From: Chitinophagaceae bacterium
GTDB lineage: Bacteria > Bacteroidota > Bacteroidia > Chitinophagales > Chitinophagaceae
Direction of reading: 5' to 3'
NCBI GenBank assembly: GCA_025923075.1
Contig: JAICGN010000010.1
Location: 1-60,722, forward strand
DNA length: 60,722 bases
Shown: positions 1 through 9,402 of the stretch, piece by piece
Layout of the letters: every line of letters begins with the position of its first letter
Position numbering within the stretch: the stretch's first letter is position 1
The notes under the pieces: model-generated
Told to the model about the DNA's origin: nothing
Databases searched by the model: none
Seen by the model: the letters and a program-made list of their open reading frames with translations, nothing else
Position numbers and translations under genes: made by a program

Positions 1-128
1 AAGTGGAAGTAAAAACGCTTGGCGGCAGGTTGAATGTTGAATTTGATCGTGTTGAGGATGGCAAATTCAGGAACATCTGGCTTTGCGGTCCTGCTGAAAG
101 AGTCTTTAATGGCAATATCGAGCTATAA
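1..128 (+). CDS. dapF: Diaminopimelate epimerase, C-terminal end (partial)
   Basis: The window opens inside a gene read in frame 3 that stops at TAA 126-128. The visible 41 residues include a glycine-rich turn (TLGGRLNVEF) and the ending GPAERVFNGNIEL, which resembles the C-terminal strand of DapF (usually GPAExVFxGxI). DapF interconverts LL- and meso-diaminopimelate in lysine and peptidoglycan synthesis. The catalytic cysteines lie upstream of the window and cannot be checked, so the call rests on the tail only. Confidence 0.72.
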   Translation, partial: VEVKTLGGRLNVEFDRVEDGKFRNIWLCGPAERVFNGNIEL

Positions 129-160
129 ATAAACATTCCCCCCTCCTATAACTTTTCCCA

Positions 161-622
161 ATGCGATTTAATATCCGGGTTTATGGCATTCTTATAAATG
201 ATAAGAAACAGGTGCTTGTTGCGGACGAATATATACGTGGTGGTTTGTATACAAAATTTCCAGGTGGAGGATTAGAATTTGGTGAAGGCACAAGAGACTG
301 CTTAAAAAGAGAATTGAATGAAGAATTAGGAATTGAAACAGAAATAGGTGATCATATTTATACAACAGACTATTTTCAAATGTCAGCTTTTCGACCTGAT
401 GACCAGATCATTTCTATTTATTACTTCGCAAGACAATTGGAGGAATTAAAAGTCCCCATACGTGAAAAGCAATTTGATTTTGATGAAAAGCAAATGGAAA
501 TTTATAAGAATACCGGCGAGACGGAAACTTTTCGGTGGATCGACTGGAATAAGTTTTCTGAAGAAACGGTTACACTTCCCATTGATAAGTTAGTAGCCAA
601 AATCGTGAAGAACAACTATTGA
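161..622 (+). CDS. Nudix hydrolase
   Basis: A 153-residue protein with a complete Nudix box at residues 36-58 (G36, E42, then RELNEELGI), fitting GX5EX7REUXEEXGU with every metal-binding glutamate present. The family cleaves nucleoside diphosphates linked to another moiety; the substrate cannot be read from the sequence. The length is normal for a single-domain Nudix enzyme. The ATG at 161 follows a near-match to the Bacteroidota -7 box (TAACTTTT, 149-156) by only four bases, so the transcript may be nearly leaderless. It lies 32 bp after dapF on the same strand, and its tail almost meets the convergent transporter gene. Confidence 0.88.
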   Translation: MRFNIRVYGILINDKKQVLVADEYIRGGLYTKFPGGGLEFGEGTRDCLKRELNEELGIETEIGDHIYTTDYFQMSAFRPDDQIISIYYFARQLEELKVPIREKQFDFDEKQMEIYKNTGETETFRWIDWNKFSEETVTLPIDKLVAKIVKNNY

Positions 623-641
623 CTATCGACTACCGACTGAA

Positions 642-1469
642 TTACCCTCCAACAGGTATATCGCTCAATCCATCCCCCTGCCCCATTGCTGCTTTCTTCA
701 TTTTTTTAGCTAGATCATGTCCTAAATACTTTTCGATCCGGTAGTGAACAAGGTAGATCACCGGCGTTAGTAAAATAGCGACACAGAATTTATAAATATA
801 ATTTACGATCCCAATAGCGACCACCTGGTTTACCGGCCAGGCCGAACCCTGGTTAGGCACCCATTTTGGATAAAAATAGAATGCGATCATTAACACCACA
901 AAACTGTCAATGAATTGCGATACCAAAGTGGAACCCGTAGCCCTTAACCATATATGTTTTTCTCCTGTCTTTTTCTTTATGCTGCGAAAAACAAAAACAT
1001 CGATCAATTGTCCGATAAGAAATGCCGTCATTGAAGCAATGATAATTCCAAGCCCCTGCCCAAAAATTCCATTGTAGGCAGAACTCATGTTTTCAATCCC
1101 TGCCGATTGCTTACTGGTGATCCACCAACTATTAGGAGGTGTTTTCATAGCGCCAAAAAGCATAATAAAACCATACCCAATTAAAATAACGGCAAGCCAG
1201 CTTATGAACCTCACACCTTTCCTGCCATAATATTCATTAATAATATCTGTCATTACAAACACTACAGGCCATAACAATACTCCACAGGTAAGATTGAAAG
1301 AATAGGAATCCCCAAATAAACGGATATTGGCAGGCTTCCACCCAAATAGTTCTTCGAGTGAAAATATTTTTACCCCCATAAATTCCGCCACCATTGCATT
1401 AGCAATTAGAAACCCTGACAGGATGATGAATAACCTGGTTGGCTTATCCTTAAGAATATTATGTATCAT
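642..1469 (-). CDS. Queuosine precursor transporter (YhhQ/DUF165 family)
   Basis: A 275-residue integral membrane protein with about six hydrophobic segments. It carries the family's conserved features: an early charged loop with TDIINEYYGRKGVR, and a later helix with QLIDVFVFRSIKKKTG followed by LVSQFIDSFVV. YhhQ-type proteins import preQ0/preQ1 or related bases for queuosine tRNA modification (family knowledge). The C-terminal tail (about 30 residues, KKMKKAAMGQGDGLSDI) is longer than in E. coli YhhQ. It starts 10 bp after the small membrane gene at 1479-1772 on the same strand, so the two are probably co-transcribed. Confidence 0.9.
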   Translation of the reverse strand: MIHNILKDKPTRLFIILSGFLIANAMVAEFMGVKIFSLEELFGWKPANIRLFGDSYSFNLTCGVLLWPVVFVMTDIINEYYGRKGVRFISWLAVILIGYGFIMLFGAMKTPPNSWWITSKQSAGIENMSSAYNGIFGQGLGIIIASMTAFLIGQLIDVFVFRSIKKKTGEKHIWLRATGSTLVSQFIDSFVVLMIAFYFYPKWVPNQGSAWPVNQVVAIGIVNYIYKFCVAILLTPVIYLVHYRIEKYLGHDLAKKMKKAAMGQGDGLSDIPVGG

Positions 1470-1478
1470 GCGTACTCA

Positions 1479-1772
1479 TTATTCAACATTCATTACCAAA
1501 AGGAAAACAAGTTGAAGAAATAAAAATAGAATATTCATCACAATCAGCCATACTGGCACTATGGCAAGACTTTTTCTTTTTATCCAAAAGACCAAAAGAT
1601 AAATAAAGACAACAACAGGATTAATAGCAACACTCAGCAGCCAACCGATAATGATAATATAAGCTTTGATATCATAATTGCTTAACAGGTTTGTGATCCT
1701 AAAAACAAACGATACAAGAAAAGCAAGGTTGCAAATGAAAGCCAGTTTTGACAAAAATAAAAGCCAGCGCAC
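1479..1772 (-). CDS. Small hydrophobic membrane protein, unknown function
   Basis: A 97-residue protein with about three predicted membrane segments (roughly residues 5-25, 37-60 and 72-94) and few charges apart from a WIKRKSLA loop. I recognise no family. Support for it being real: it fills the space between the transporter and the divergent YfhO-like gene, and its hydrophobic pattern is coherent. It probably heads a two-gene transcript with the queuosine transporter. No exact TAnnTTTG box was found upstream. Confidence 0.6.
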   Translation of the reverse strand: MRWLLFLSKLAFICNLAFLVSFVFRITNLLSNYDIKAYIIIIGWLLSVAINPVVVFIYLLVFWIKRKSLAIVPVWLIVMNILFLFLQLVFLLVMNVE

Positions 1773-1828
1773 CGGGATTTTTCGTGTAAAATAGCATTAT
1801 TTTGTCAGCCTTAACAACGCCGTTTTAT

Positions 1829-4336
1829 ATGAAGAACTCCTGGTTCAAGAAACTAATTCCTCACGCAGTAGCAGTGTCGATTTTTCTTGTTGTTGCATTT
1901 ATATATTGCAAACCTGTGCTGGAAGGTAAAGTGGTTGCACAATCTGATGTCACGCAATGGAAAGGTTCTGCACAGCAATCAGTAGAATACGCAAAGACGC
2001 ACAATGGCGTTTACCCCTTATGGACGAACAGCATGTTTTCAGGTATGCCTGCGTTTCAGATTGCTTACTCTGCAAATAACAAGGTACCATGGATGGCGCA
2101 TAATATTTTTTCTCTTGGCTTGCCTAAACCCGTAAACTTTTTTTTCCTTGCTTCCATATGTTTCTACTTTTTATGTGTTGTTTTGGGGGTAAGAACAGTC
2201 TTCGGAATCCTTGGTGCATTAGCATTTGCCTATTGTACGTATAACCCTGTTATTATATCGGTCGGTCACGATACGAAAATGGTTTCAATTGCGTACATGC
2301 CCGCATTGCTTGCTTCAATTATATTGATCTATGAAAAAAAGTATTGGCTGGGCGCCGGCCTTACCGCATTGTTTACATCTGTGCTTATTTCTCAAAACCA
2401 CCCCCAGATAGACTATTATCTTTTTCTTGCAGTTGCTGTCATGACAATTTTCTATGCAGTGCGTTGGATTAAAAACAAAGAATGGAGGCATTTGGCATGG
2501 GCGGTCACGTTTACAATTGTTGCCGGCATTACGGGTGTGCTCACGAATGCAGTAACTCTTTTTTCAACATACGAATACCAGAAAGAAACTATACGCGGCG
2601 GTGGCACAGCATTATTTGATTCAACTGCAAATAGTGAGAATGTAAAAGGAGGCCTTACTAAAGATTATGCATTGAGCTATAGCATGAATATTACGGAACC
2701 TTTTGTAATGATGGTACCGCGAATGTATGGCGGCAGTAGCGATCACCTGGAAGTAAGTGAAGAAGATTCAAAGGCAATTGACAAATTAAGAGGTTATCCA
2801 CAGGAAGTACAGCAGCAAATTACTCCATTACTGAATTTTTACTGGGGAGGCATGGTTAAAGATACCGATATAGGAACCTCGGGACCACCGTACGTAGGCT
2901 CCATAATTTGTGTACTGGCAATACTTGGAATGTTTATGCTGGATGGAAAGCACAAATGGTGGATATTGACAGCAGTCGGCTTCACTATCATGATGTCATG
3001 GGGTAGTTATTTTGACGCCTTCAATGGATTTTTATACAAATACTTTCCATTATATAATAAATTCAGAGCCCCTTCAATGATCCTTGTTGTTTCACAATTG
3101 TTGTTACCTATACTTGCTGTTTTATGTTTAAATAAAATAGCTACCACGGCTGATAAAAAAACATTACTCCCTTTATTTAAAAAAGGATTATTTGCAATAG
3201 CTGGCACATTTGCTTTGCTGTTTATCATTTATATAATGTCCGATTTTATGAGTGCGGCGGACAAGGAAATTATGACACGATTGAAAAGTTCAACCGATCC
3301 ACAGGCTTTACAGGTAGTTAGTAGTTTTTTTGAAGGCCTCAGGGAAGATCGTAAAGGACTGATGATGGGTGATATTCTCAGGTCACTTGGTTTTAGTCTT
3401 GTTGCATTATTATTGGTTTTTCTTGCACTGCGAAAAACGATTGGTGTCCTGACCTTAGGTATAGGTTTGATAATCTTCGTGCTGATTGATCTATTAACTA
3501 TTGATGTAAAATACCTGAACTATGAGAATTATAGAGACAAAGTGGATAATGAAAGCGTATTTACAAAAACACAAAAGGACAATGAAATCCTCGCCGATAA
3601 ATCATATTTCAGGGTTTTTAATTATACAGGCAATGCGTTTAAGGATGGCATCACCCCCTATCACTACAATTCAATCGGTGGCTATCACGCCGCCAAAATC
3701 AGCATTTACCAGGACTTCATTGAGCACAAGTTCGTAAAACCACAAACGACTACTTATGTGTTCGACATGCTCAATACAAAATATTTTATTCAAAAGGATA
3801 GAAATGGGCAAACACAGGCTTATCAAAAAAATGACAACGCCTTAGGAAATTGCTGGCTGATAAAAAGCATTCAGTACGTAAAAGATGCAGACGCTGAAAT
3901 GAATGCCGTGGGTAATTTTAATCCTGCAGATACGGCAGTTGTACAAGAGTCCTTCAAATCATCGATTCCATTTGAACCGGTTTACGATAGCAGCGCTAAC
4001 ATTGCATTGGTAAAAAATGATAATGATATAGTGACCTATACGTTTAATGCTGCAAGTAACCAGTTTGCAGTCTTTAGCGAGGTATACTATAAAAGCGGGT
4101 GGAAAGCCTATATTGATGGAAAAGAAGCACCCATCGTAAAAGTGAATTACGTGTTGCGGGGTCTTGCCGTACCTGCAGGGAAGCATGATATAAAATTTGA
4201 ATTCAAACCAAAGGGATACTATACAGGGAGGACTCTTACATCAATTTTTTCAATTATCCTCCTGGTAGTACTGGCAGTTGGCTTTTTTATGGAGTGGCGG
4301 AACCGGAATCAAAATACACTGGCCAATCGTGTTTGA
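1829..4336 (+). CDS. YfhO-like multi-membrane protein
   Basis: A large polytopic membrane protein of 835 residues from ATG 1829. The frame stays open from a TTG at 1802, but that TTG is the end of a -7-like box (TATTTTG, 1798-1804), so the ATG is preferred. About 12-14 membrane segments are followed by a soluble region rich in beta strands (about residues 560-790) and a last helix with basic end EWRNRNQ. The plan fits YfhO/GT-C-like proteins, which in Firmicutes are tied to glycosylation of lipoteichoic acids; in Bacteroidota the role is unproven. It heads the glycan locus and is followed 31 bp later by a glycosyltransferase, which fits lipid-linked sugar transfer (inference). Confidence 0.8.
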   Translation: MKNSWFKKLIPHAVAVSIFLVVAFIYCKPVLEGKVVAQSDVTQWKGSAQQSVEYAKTHNGVYPLWTNSMFSGMPAFQIAYSANNKVPWMAHNIFSLGLPKPVNFFFLASICFYFLCVVLGVRTVFGILGALAFAYCTYNPVIISVGHDTKMVSIAYMPALLASIILIYEKKYWLGAGLTALFTSVLISQNHPQIDYYLFLAVAVMTIFYAVRWIKNKEWRHLAWAVTFTIVAGITGVLTNAVTLFSTYEYQKETIRGGGTALFDSTANSENVKGGLTKDYALSYSMNITEPFVMMVPRMYGGSSDHLEVSEEDSKAIDKLRGYPQEVQQQITPLLNFYWGGMVKDTDIGTSGPPYVGSIICVLAILGMFMLDGKHKWWILTAVGFTIMMSWGSYFDAFNGFLYKYFPLYNKFRAPSMILVVSQLLLPILAVLCLNKIATTADKKTLLPLFKKGLFAIAGTFALLFIIYIMSDFMSAADKEIMTRLKSSTDPQALQVVSSFFEGLREDRKGLMMGDILRSLGFSLVALLLVFLALRKTIGVLTLGIGLIIFVLIDLLTIDVKYLNYENYRDKVDNESVFTKTQKDNEILADKSYFRVFNYTGNAFKDGITPYHYNSIGGYHAAKISIYQDFIEHKFVKPQTTTYVFDMLNTKYFIQKDRNGQTQAYQKNDNALGNCWLIKSIQYVKDADAEMNAVGNFNPADTAVVQESFKSSIPFEPVYDSSANIALVKNDNDIVTYTFNAASNQFAVFSEVYYKSGWKAYIDGKEAPIVKVNYVLRGLAVPAGKHDIKFEFKPKGYYTGRTLTSIFSIILLVVLAVGFFMEWRNRNQNTLANRV

Positions 4337-4367
4337 TGCCTGACGATTTTATGACTATTTTGCTGCT

Positions 4368-5186
4368 ATGAATTCACCGGCAGTCAGTGTTATTCTTCCG
4401 GCATATAACTGCGAAAAATATATTGGTAAGGCCATTCAAAGTGTGCTGCAACAAACTTTCGCTGATCTCGAACTTATCATTATTAATGACGGCAGTACTG
4501 ACAAAACCGAATCCCGCATTCTTCAATTTACCGATCCCAGGATTATCTATTTACAAAACCCCCAGAATAAAGGTTTGATCTATACATTGAACCGGGCAAT
4601 CGAACTTGCTAAAGGAAACTATATTGCAAGAATGGATTCAGATGATATCTGTTTACAGGAAAGGCTATCAAAACAAAAGGAATATCTTGATGCGCATCCT
4701 GAAACTACGATGGTGGCAAGCACGATCAACTTTATAGATGCGAATGGAAATGACAAAGGAATATGGCCATTGGACAGAAAGACGATCTCTCCTGCTTTTA
4801 TCAGCAATAAAATGCCTTTTGAAAACTGCATCGCTCATCCTACCATTATGATCAGGGCTGATATTTTGAAAAAACTAAAATACAATCCCCGCCAGGTAAA
4901 TATTGAAGACTATGATCTATGGCTTCGCCTGCTTAACCGAGGATATGTTATTGACAAGATAAATGAACCGCTATTATGGTACCGTATCCATGACGACTCT
5001 ATAACGCATGTTCATTTGAAGAAAAGAAACTTTTTTTTCAAACATTTGCGGATGAAAAGAATATTTCTTGCAAAGGAAATTTTATCACGAAGAGTAAACG
5101 GATTTACCCTGAAGGTGATTGCAAGCACAATTGTAGATTTTATCAAAGGAACCGGTAAAGAAGTAAAAAAAATAGTTGGTAAGTAG
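4368..5186 (+). CDS. Family 2 glycosyltransferase
   Basis: A 272-residue GT-A-fold enzyme. It starts with the GT2 N-terminus VSVILPAYNCEKYIGKAIQS, has INDGSTDKT, and carries the nucleotide-sugar/metal DxD-like motif at MDSDD (about residue 87-91). The acceptor region contains EDYDLWLRLL, typical of GT2. Donor and acceptor are unknown. A -7-like box (TATTTTG, 4356-4362) lies 5 bases before the ATG, so it may have its own promoter besides read-through from the YfhO-like gene. The stop codon overlaps the GTG start of the next glycosyltransferase by one base (TAGTG), implying translational coupling. Confidence 0.92.
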   Translation: MNSPAVSVILPAYNCEKYIGKAIQSVLQQTFADLELIIINDGSTDKTESRILQFTDPRIIYLQNPQNKGLIYTLNRAIELAKGNYIARMDSDDICLQERLSKQKEYLDAHPETTMVASTINFIDANGNDKGIWPLDRKTISPAFISNKMPFENCIAHPTIMIRADILKKLKYNPRQVNIEDYDLWLRLLNRGYVIDKINEPLLWYRIHDDSITHVHLKKRNFFFKHLRMKRIFLAKEILSRRVNGFTLKVIASTIVDFIKGTGKEVKKIVGK

Positions 5187-6370
5187 TGTACAAGTTATTC
5201 ATCATAAAAAGAGTAATTGAAAATGTGTTCATTTTCCCGTTCATATTTATTGGGCGGTTGATCGCAGCGTTCCACCGGTTAAAAAAAGAATACAGGATCT
5301 TTTTCTTTTTTCCGTTTTATCACACCGGTGGGGCAGAAAAAGTTCATGCACAGATAGCAACCGCGACAGGTGGCAATGATTGTATAATTTTTTTCACAAG
5401 AAGATCGGATGATGATCGTTTCATTGATGATTTCAAAAAAACGGGTTGTGAAATAAAAGATGTTTCGGCTTATACTGATAACAAATGGCTCTATTTTTTG
5501 AATCTTGTATATCGAGGACTCATCACTGGTTATATCAACAGTCAAAAGTTAAAACCGATAGTATTTAACGGGCAATGCAATTTTGCTTACAAAATAAGTC
5601 CATGGATAAATAATACGATCAAACAGGTTGAATTGATCCATTCATTAAACAGCTTTTCCTATATCCGGATTCCTTTTATTCCATTTATTGATAAGACAGT
5701 TATGATAAGCCGGCAACGGATCGAAGATCATAAAAAATTGTACCAGCGCTACCAGATCCCTTTGAATTATGCAGAAAGAATTGTTTATATATGCAATGGC
5801 ATTCCGCTTCCATCATCAGTAAAGCCTGAAAGACCTTTTTCGCCCTTTACCGTTTTATATTCGGGAAGACCTGGCCCGGAAAAAAGAATACATTTAATTA
5901 CTGCGATGGCGAAAGAATTGCAGAATGCTGACAAAGACATTCAATTTGAAATGATCGGCGATCTGTCCGGGCTTGTTGATAGTTCCACTTTCCCTTTTAT
6001 AAAATTTCACGGCAGTATTAATGACCCCGAAAAAATTAACTCAATTTATTCCCGGGCTCACCTGCTTCTTATCACATCGTCAACTGAAGGTTTCCCGATG
6101 GTCATTATGGAAGCAATGGCAAATGGTTGCGCTATCATGGCGACACCGGTTGGTGATATTCCTTTTCATGTAAAAGATGGCGAGAATGGATTTCTATTTA
6201 GCTCCGTAGAAAACGAATCATCGATTATTAACGAAGCTTGTGAAAAGATTAGTTGGCTTAAAAACAATCCTGTTGAATGGAAAAGAATATCAGGGACGAA
6301 TACAAGCTATGCCGCTGTGTATTTCGGAATTGAGCACTTTAATGCTGCCTACAAAAACTTACTGAAGTAA
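5186..6370 (+). CDS. Family 4 glycosyltransferase
   Basis: A 394-residue GT-B enzyme. The N-terminal domain holds PFYHTGGAEKVHAQIA, the usual acceptor-side glycine loop. The C-terminal domain has VLYSGRPGPEKRIHL and the EX7E donor motif within STEGFPMVIMEAMANG, then ATPVGDIPFHVKDGENG. The start is GTG at 5186, overlapping the previous TAG by one base. It probably transfers a nucleotide-activated hexose in the same pathway as the upstream GT2. Its 3' end is only 4 bp from the end of the convergent GT2 gene, leaving no room for a separate terminator. Confidence 0.92.
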   Translation: MYKLFIIKRVIENVFIFPFIFIGRLIAAFHRLKKEYRIFFFFPFYHTGGAEKVHAQIATATGGNDCIIFFTRRSDDDRFIDDFKKTGCEIKDVSAYTDNKWLYFLNLVYRGLITGYINSQKLKPIVFNGQCNFAYKISPWINNTIKQVELIHSLNSFSYIRIPFIPFIDKTVMISRQRIEDHKKLYQRYQIPLNYAERIVYICNGIPLPSSVKPERPFSPFTVLYSGRPGPEKRIHLITAMAKELQNADKDIQFEMIGDLSGLVDSSTFPFIKFHGSINDPEKINSIYSRAHLLLITSSTEGFPMVIMEAMANGCAIMATPVGDIPFHVKDGENGFLFSSVENESSIINEACEKISWLKNNPVEWKRISGTNTSYAAVYFGIEHFNAAYKNLLK

Positions 6371-6374
6371 ATGA

Positions 6375-7286
6375 TCAGTGGCCGGTTAATCCCTTTATCG
6401 CATCAATCCGGAATTGTATAACTGGCCACGCTTTAGCCGGACGGAAAGTGATTATATAAAATAAGCCAATCAACACCGATGCGCCCAACTTAAAAATATA
6501 TTCAGCAAGTTTTCGATAATAACTCATCCTGCCTTTTGATGAGATCCGTTGTCTTTCACCTCTTCCGATTCCTGAGGCAACCCTGTACAGATATTCCTTA
6601 TTTAAGCGACTCACCTCTACAACATGATGCACCACCAGACCAGGAACATAAAAGATCTTTTGTCCTTTTTCTTTTAGTCTGAAATAAAGATCTTTTCCTT
6701 CACCGCCAATTCTCAAATTCCCTTTTACACCCGGCAGTGCGCTATTAAATCCACCGATTTCATCAAAAGCCTGCTTTGTAATAACCATATTTGATTCAAG
6801 CGGATATTTATTGGGCTTAAATTCGGTAACCACCGGGGCATAATCGAAATTCCCAACTAACGCAGATACATAATGCGACATCCATTTCGGTTCTGCTGGT
6901 ATATAACGTGGAATGATCCTGCCACCAAAACCATGAATGCCAGGATTAGCCGAATGAAATTGCCATGTATTCTTTAAAAAATCCTTTGCGGCTATTGCAT
7001 CATCATCCATAAAGATCAGGAGACTTCCTTTAGCATGACGGGCCCCGTTATTACGGGCAGCCGAGGAGCCCTGTTCTGTCTCATTGTAATAATACATTTG
7101 GCATTCGGGGTGACTTGCCATGAATTCCCTGCAAACTTTTTCTGTATCATCCTTGCTATTGTTGTTTACCACGATTACTTCAAAACGGTTCTTATCAAAA
7201 TCCTGTTCAACAAGACTCTGCATTGCCTCCACTAAATATTGCTCACGATTATAGGTGCAGATTATGACTGAAATGTCAGGCGCCAT
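6375..7286 (-). CDS. Family 2 glycosyltransferase with C-terminal membrane helix
   Basis: A 303-residue GT2 enzyme: ISVIICTYNREQYLVEAMQS at the N-terminus, VVNNNSKDDTEK, the metal motif FMDDDA (about residue 93), and GGEGKDLYFRLKEKGQK as the acceptor-loop ED-like motif. A hydrophobic stretch near residues 262-282 (ASVLIGLFYIITF) probably anchors it to the inner membrane. An exact TAnnTTTG box lies about 24 bp upstream of the ATG on the same strand (7310-7317), so it is transcribed on its own, against the neighbouring + strand genes. Confidence 0.92.
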   Translation of the reverse strand: MAPDISVIICTYNREQYLVEAMQSLVEQDFDKNRFEVIVVNNNSKDDTEKVCREFMASHPECQMYYYNETEQGSSAARNNGARHAKGSLLIFMDDDAIAAKDFLKNTWQFHSANPGIHGFGGRIIPRYIPAEPKWMSHYVSALVGNFDYAPVVTEFKPNKYPLESNMVITKQAFDEIGGFNSALPGVKGNLRIGGEGKDLYFRLKEKGQKIFYVPGLVVHHVVEVSRLNKEYLYRVASGIGRGERQRISSKGRMSYYRKLAEYIFKLGASVLIGLFYIITFRPAKAWPVIQFRIDAIKGLTGH

Positions 7287-7309
7287 TAATAATGATGATT
7301 TTCAGGTCG

Positions 7310-7317
7310 CAAAAGTA
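7310..7317 (-). promoter_or_regulatory. -7 promoter box TACTTTTG for the GT2 gene at 6375-7286
   Basis: Reads TACTTTTG on the - strand, an exact match to the Bacteroidota TAnnTTTG box. The expected transcription start is near 7306, giving a leader of about 20 nt before ATG 7286. Confidence 0.6.
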
Positions 7318-7334
7318 CAGGTAAATAAAATAAA

Positions 7335-8282
7335 CTAATCCGGGCTTCTTTTGCCAAAGCTATATGATGTGAACATGAGCATTTTTGAAACAACCCCATT
7401 TTTTAAAACCCAGGCGGATAGTCTTTTTTGAAAATTTAAGATCTGTTTCAGCGCTACAGGCAATTTATCTGCCTCAATTCCCAGCTCCTTTAACTTATCT
7501 GTAGACCTGATGCCGTAATTTCTCAAAAGCCGCCAGTACAGATCATAAATACGGATATCAGAAAACAATGATGGCCCTTGTTCAATTGAAAGAAGCAAAT
7601 GCTCTTTTAAAACTATTTTTTTGTTTTGTTGCACAAAAGCAGTGGTTTGCTGATCATGTAGTCCCACAGAAATTAGCGGCTCGTTAATAAAATAATACTT
7701 ATATCCCTTTTTAAGTAGTCGTATATAGTACTCCACGTCTACAAGCCAGATAAATGGCATAGCGTAACGGAGCGAAACATTTTTTCGAAGCATCACATTA
7801 CTTGGCGGGCCGATCACATTTCCGAGCAGCAAGCCGTCAGGGTGAGTTGCCAGGTTATTTAATATTTTTTGATGCCGCGCATTCAAACCAGCAGCATCAT
7901 TTTCACTAAAAGCCATACTGCGACAAAAAGCAAAGTCAATATCAGGATTTTCGTCAAATACCCTCACATATTTGCTGATCACGTCCTGATCATTCAGCCA
8001 ATCGTCATGGTGTATCAACATAAGCAGATCGCCTGAAGCCTTATCCAAAGCGTGGTTCCAGTTTGCAGGAGTTTTCAACGCAGGCGTATTTTTGAAATAC
8101 CTGATGTTCAATTTAGTTACGTATGACGGAAGTGCATTTTTTATATCTTCACCCGTAGAATCATCAGAAATGATGATTTCGATCTCAGGATAATTTTGAA
8201 TAAGAATGGAGTCAAGCAGCTGTTTTAGAAAAGCGGGGTTTTCGTAAGCCGGAATACAAATACTGACTAACTTATCAGGCAT
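7335..8282 (-). CDS. Family 2 glycosyltransferase
   Basis: A 315-residue GT2 enzyme from ATG 8282 (MPDKLVSICIPAYENP). Further motifs are IISDDSTGEDI and LIHHDDWLNDQD, the metal-binding HDD. The frame is open further upstream to an ATG at 8348, but an exact -7 box at 8309-8316 places transcription start near 8305, after that codon, and the extra 22 residues are unlike the family. The C-terminal third (AWVLKNGVVSKMLMF) is weakly hydrophobic. It probably forms a pair with the GT2 gene at 6375-7286, each with its own promoter. Confidence 0.9.
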   Translation of the reverse strand: MPDKLVSICIPAYENPAFLKQLLDSILIQNYPEIEIIISDDSTGEDIKNALPSYVTKLNIRYFKNTPALKTPANWNHALDKASGDLLMLIHHDDWLNDQDVISKYVRVFDENPDIDFAFCRSMAFSENDAAGLNARHQKILNNLATHPDGLLLGNVIGPPSNVMLRKNVSLRYAMPFIWLVDVEYYIRLLKKGYKYYFINEPLISVGLHDQQTTAFVQQNKKIVLKEHLLLSIEQGPSLFSDIRIYDLYWRLLRNYGIRSTDKLKELGIEADKLPVALKQILNFQKRLSAWVLKNGVVSKMLMFTSYSFGKRSPD

Positions 8283-8308
8283 GAATGAAATTTCAGGTAA
8301 TACAGTTA

Positions 8309-8316
8309 CAAATATA
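8309..8316 (-). promoter_or_regulatory. -7 promoter box TATATTTG for the GT2 gene at 7335-8282
   Basis: Exact TAnnTTTG on the - strand, ending about 27 bp before ATG 8282. It decides the start codon: the alternative ATG at 8348 would lie upstream of the transcript. Confidence 0.6.
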
Positions 8317-8471
8317 ATAAAAGCCGTCCCGCGCAGACCGGCGAGCAATCAGCGCCAAAGCAAATATCGCTTGCCCTGGATCAATGACGCGATTTTAGAC
8401 GATAAGGGAGATAAATCAGTATAAAAAAAATGAAATAGCTGGTTTTATCCAAGATCTGTACCATCAATTGT

Positions 8472-8478
8472 AAGGAGG
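8472..8478 (+). promoter_or_regulatory. Shine-Dalgarno-like AAGGAGG directly abutting a start codon
   Basis: AAGGAGG sits immediately before ATG 8479 with no spacer. Strong Shine-Dalgarno matches are rare in this phylum, and zero spacing is unfavourable for anti-SD pairing, so its role in initiation is doubtful. Confidence 0.35.
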
Positions 8479-9336
8479 ATGATTATTGCCAAAATTATAG
8501 GAGGCTTAGGGAATCAAATGTTCCAGTATGCGGCTGGTTTCTGTCTTGCCCATCTAAATAACACACAATTAAAACTGGATCTATCCGGTTTTGAAGAATA
8601 CGGGCTAAGAAATTTTGATTTGAAAAGTTTCAATATACATTATGAAGTTGCTACCGATGAAGAAATAATGGAGTTGCGACCATCTCGCAACCTGGAAAAA
8701 GTGTTGCAATATCTGTCACCACGAGAAAAAAGAACATACTACCGTGAAAAATATTTTCACTTTGATGAGAAGATATTCCTGCTTGGTTCAAATATTTATC
8801 TTAAAGGATATTTTCAGAGTGAAAAATACTTTCATCCAGCAAAAGATATGCTTAGGCAAGAATTCAATTTTAAAGAGGCGGTTATTTCAAATGTCCGGGA
8901 ATTCTCCAGAAAATTACTAACAAGTAACAGTGTTTCAGTTCATATACGCCATGGCGACATGAAGAAAGATTCGGCTAGCAGGGATTATCACGGTGTTTTA
9001 TCCATCGATTATTACAAAAAGAGCATTGCTATCATTCAATCAAAAATTCGCCATCCCACCTTTTATTTTTTCTCCGACGATATAAATTGGGTTAAAGAAA
9101 ATCTATCATTTCCCGATGCAGTTTATGTCTCTGATAACATAACAAAAAATCATCTTGAAGATATTTACCTAATGAGCCAATGCCGCCATAATATAATTGC
9201 TAACAGCAGCTTTAGTTGGTGGGGGGCCTGGTTAAATGATAATCCGGGTAAAATGGTCATTGCACCAAAAAATTGGTTTAATAAAGGTCCAAAAGATACT
9301 TATGATCTGTATCCCGTTGACTGGATGATTATTTAA
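8479..9336 (+). CDS. Alpha-1,2-fucosyltransferase-like (GT11)
   Basis: A 285-residue protein with the GT11 hallmarks: MIIAKIIGGLGNQMFQYAAG at the N-terminus, the donor-binding motif HIRHGD at about residues 155-160 (family form HxRRGD), and NSSFSWWGAWLN near residue 246. GT11 enzymes add L-fucose in alpha-1,2 linkage to galactose or related acceptors using GDP-fucose. The substitution H for R inside HxRRGD (HIRHGD) is mildly unusual. No GDP-fucose synthesis genes (gmd, fcl, fkp) are in the window. The methyltransferase gene follows 66 bp later on the same strand. Confidence 0.93.
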   Translation: MIIAKIIGGLGNQMFQYAAGFCLAHLNNTQLKLDLSGFEEYGLRNFDLKSFNIHYEVATDEEIMELRPSRNLEKVLQYLSPREKRTYYREKYFHFDEKIFLLGSNIYLKGYFQSEKYFHPAKDMLRQEFNFKEAVISNVREFSRKLLTSNSVSVHIRHGDMKKDSASRDYHGVLSIDYYKKSIAIIQSKIRHPTFYFFSDDINWVKENLSFPDAVYVSDNITKNHLEDIYLMSQCRHNIIANSSFSWWGAWLNDNPGKMVIAPKNWFNKGPKDTYDLYPVDWMII

Positions 9337-9402
9337 ACCATAGGATCAGCCACTTCGAACAAATATTAAAAGACTATTTTGCTGACTTAAATAAAAATAT
9401 GC

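Noticed and set aside
8283-8348. Longer start for the GT2 gene at 7335-8282
   Set aside because: The exact -7 box at 8309-8316 lies inside this stretch, so it would not be transcribed in the same mRNA; residues are not family-like.
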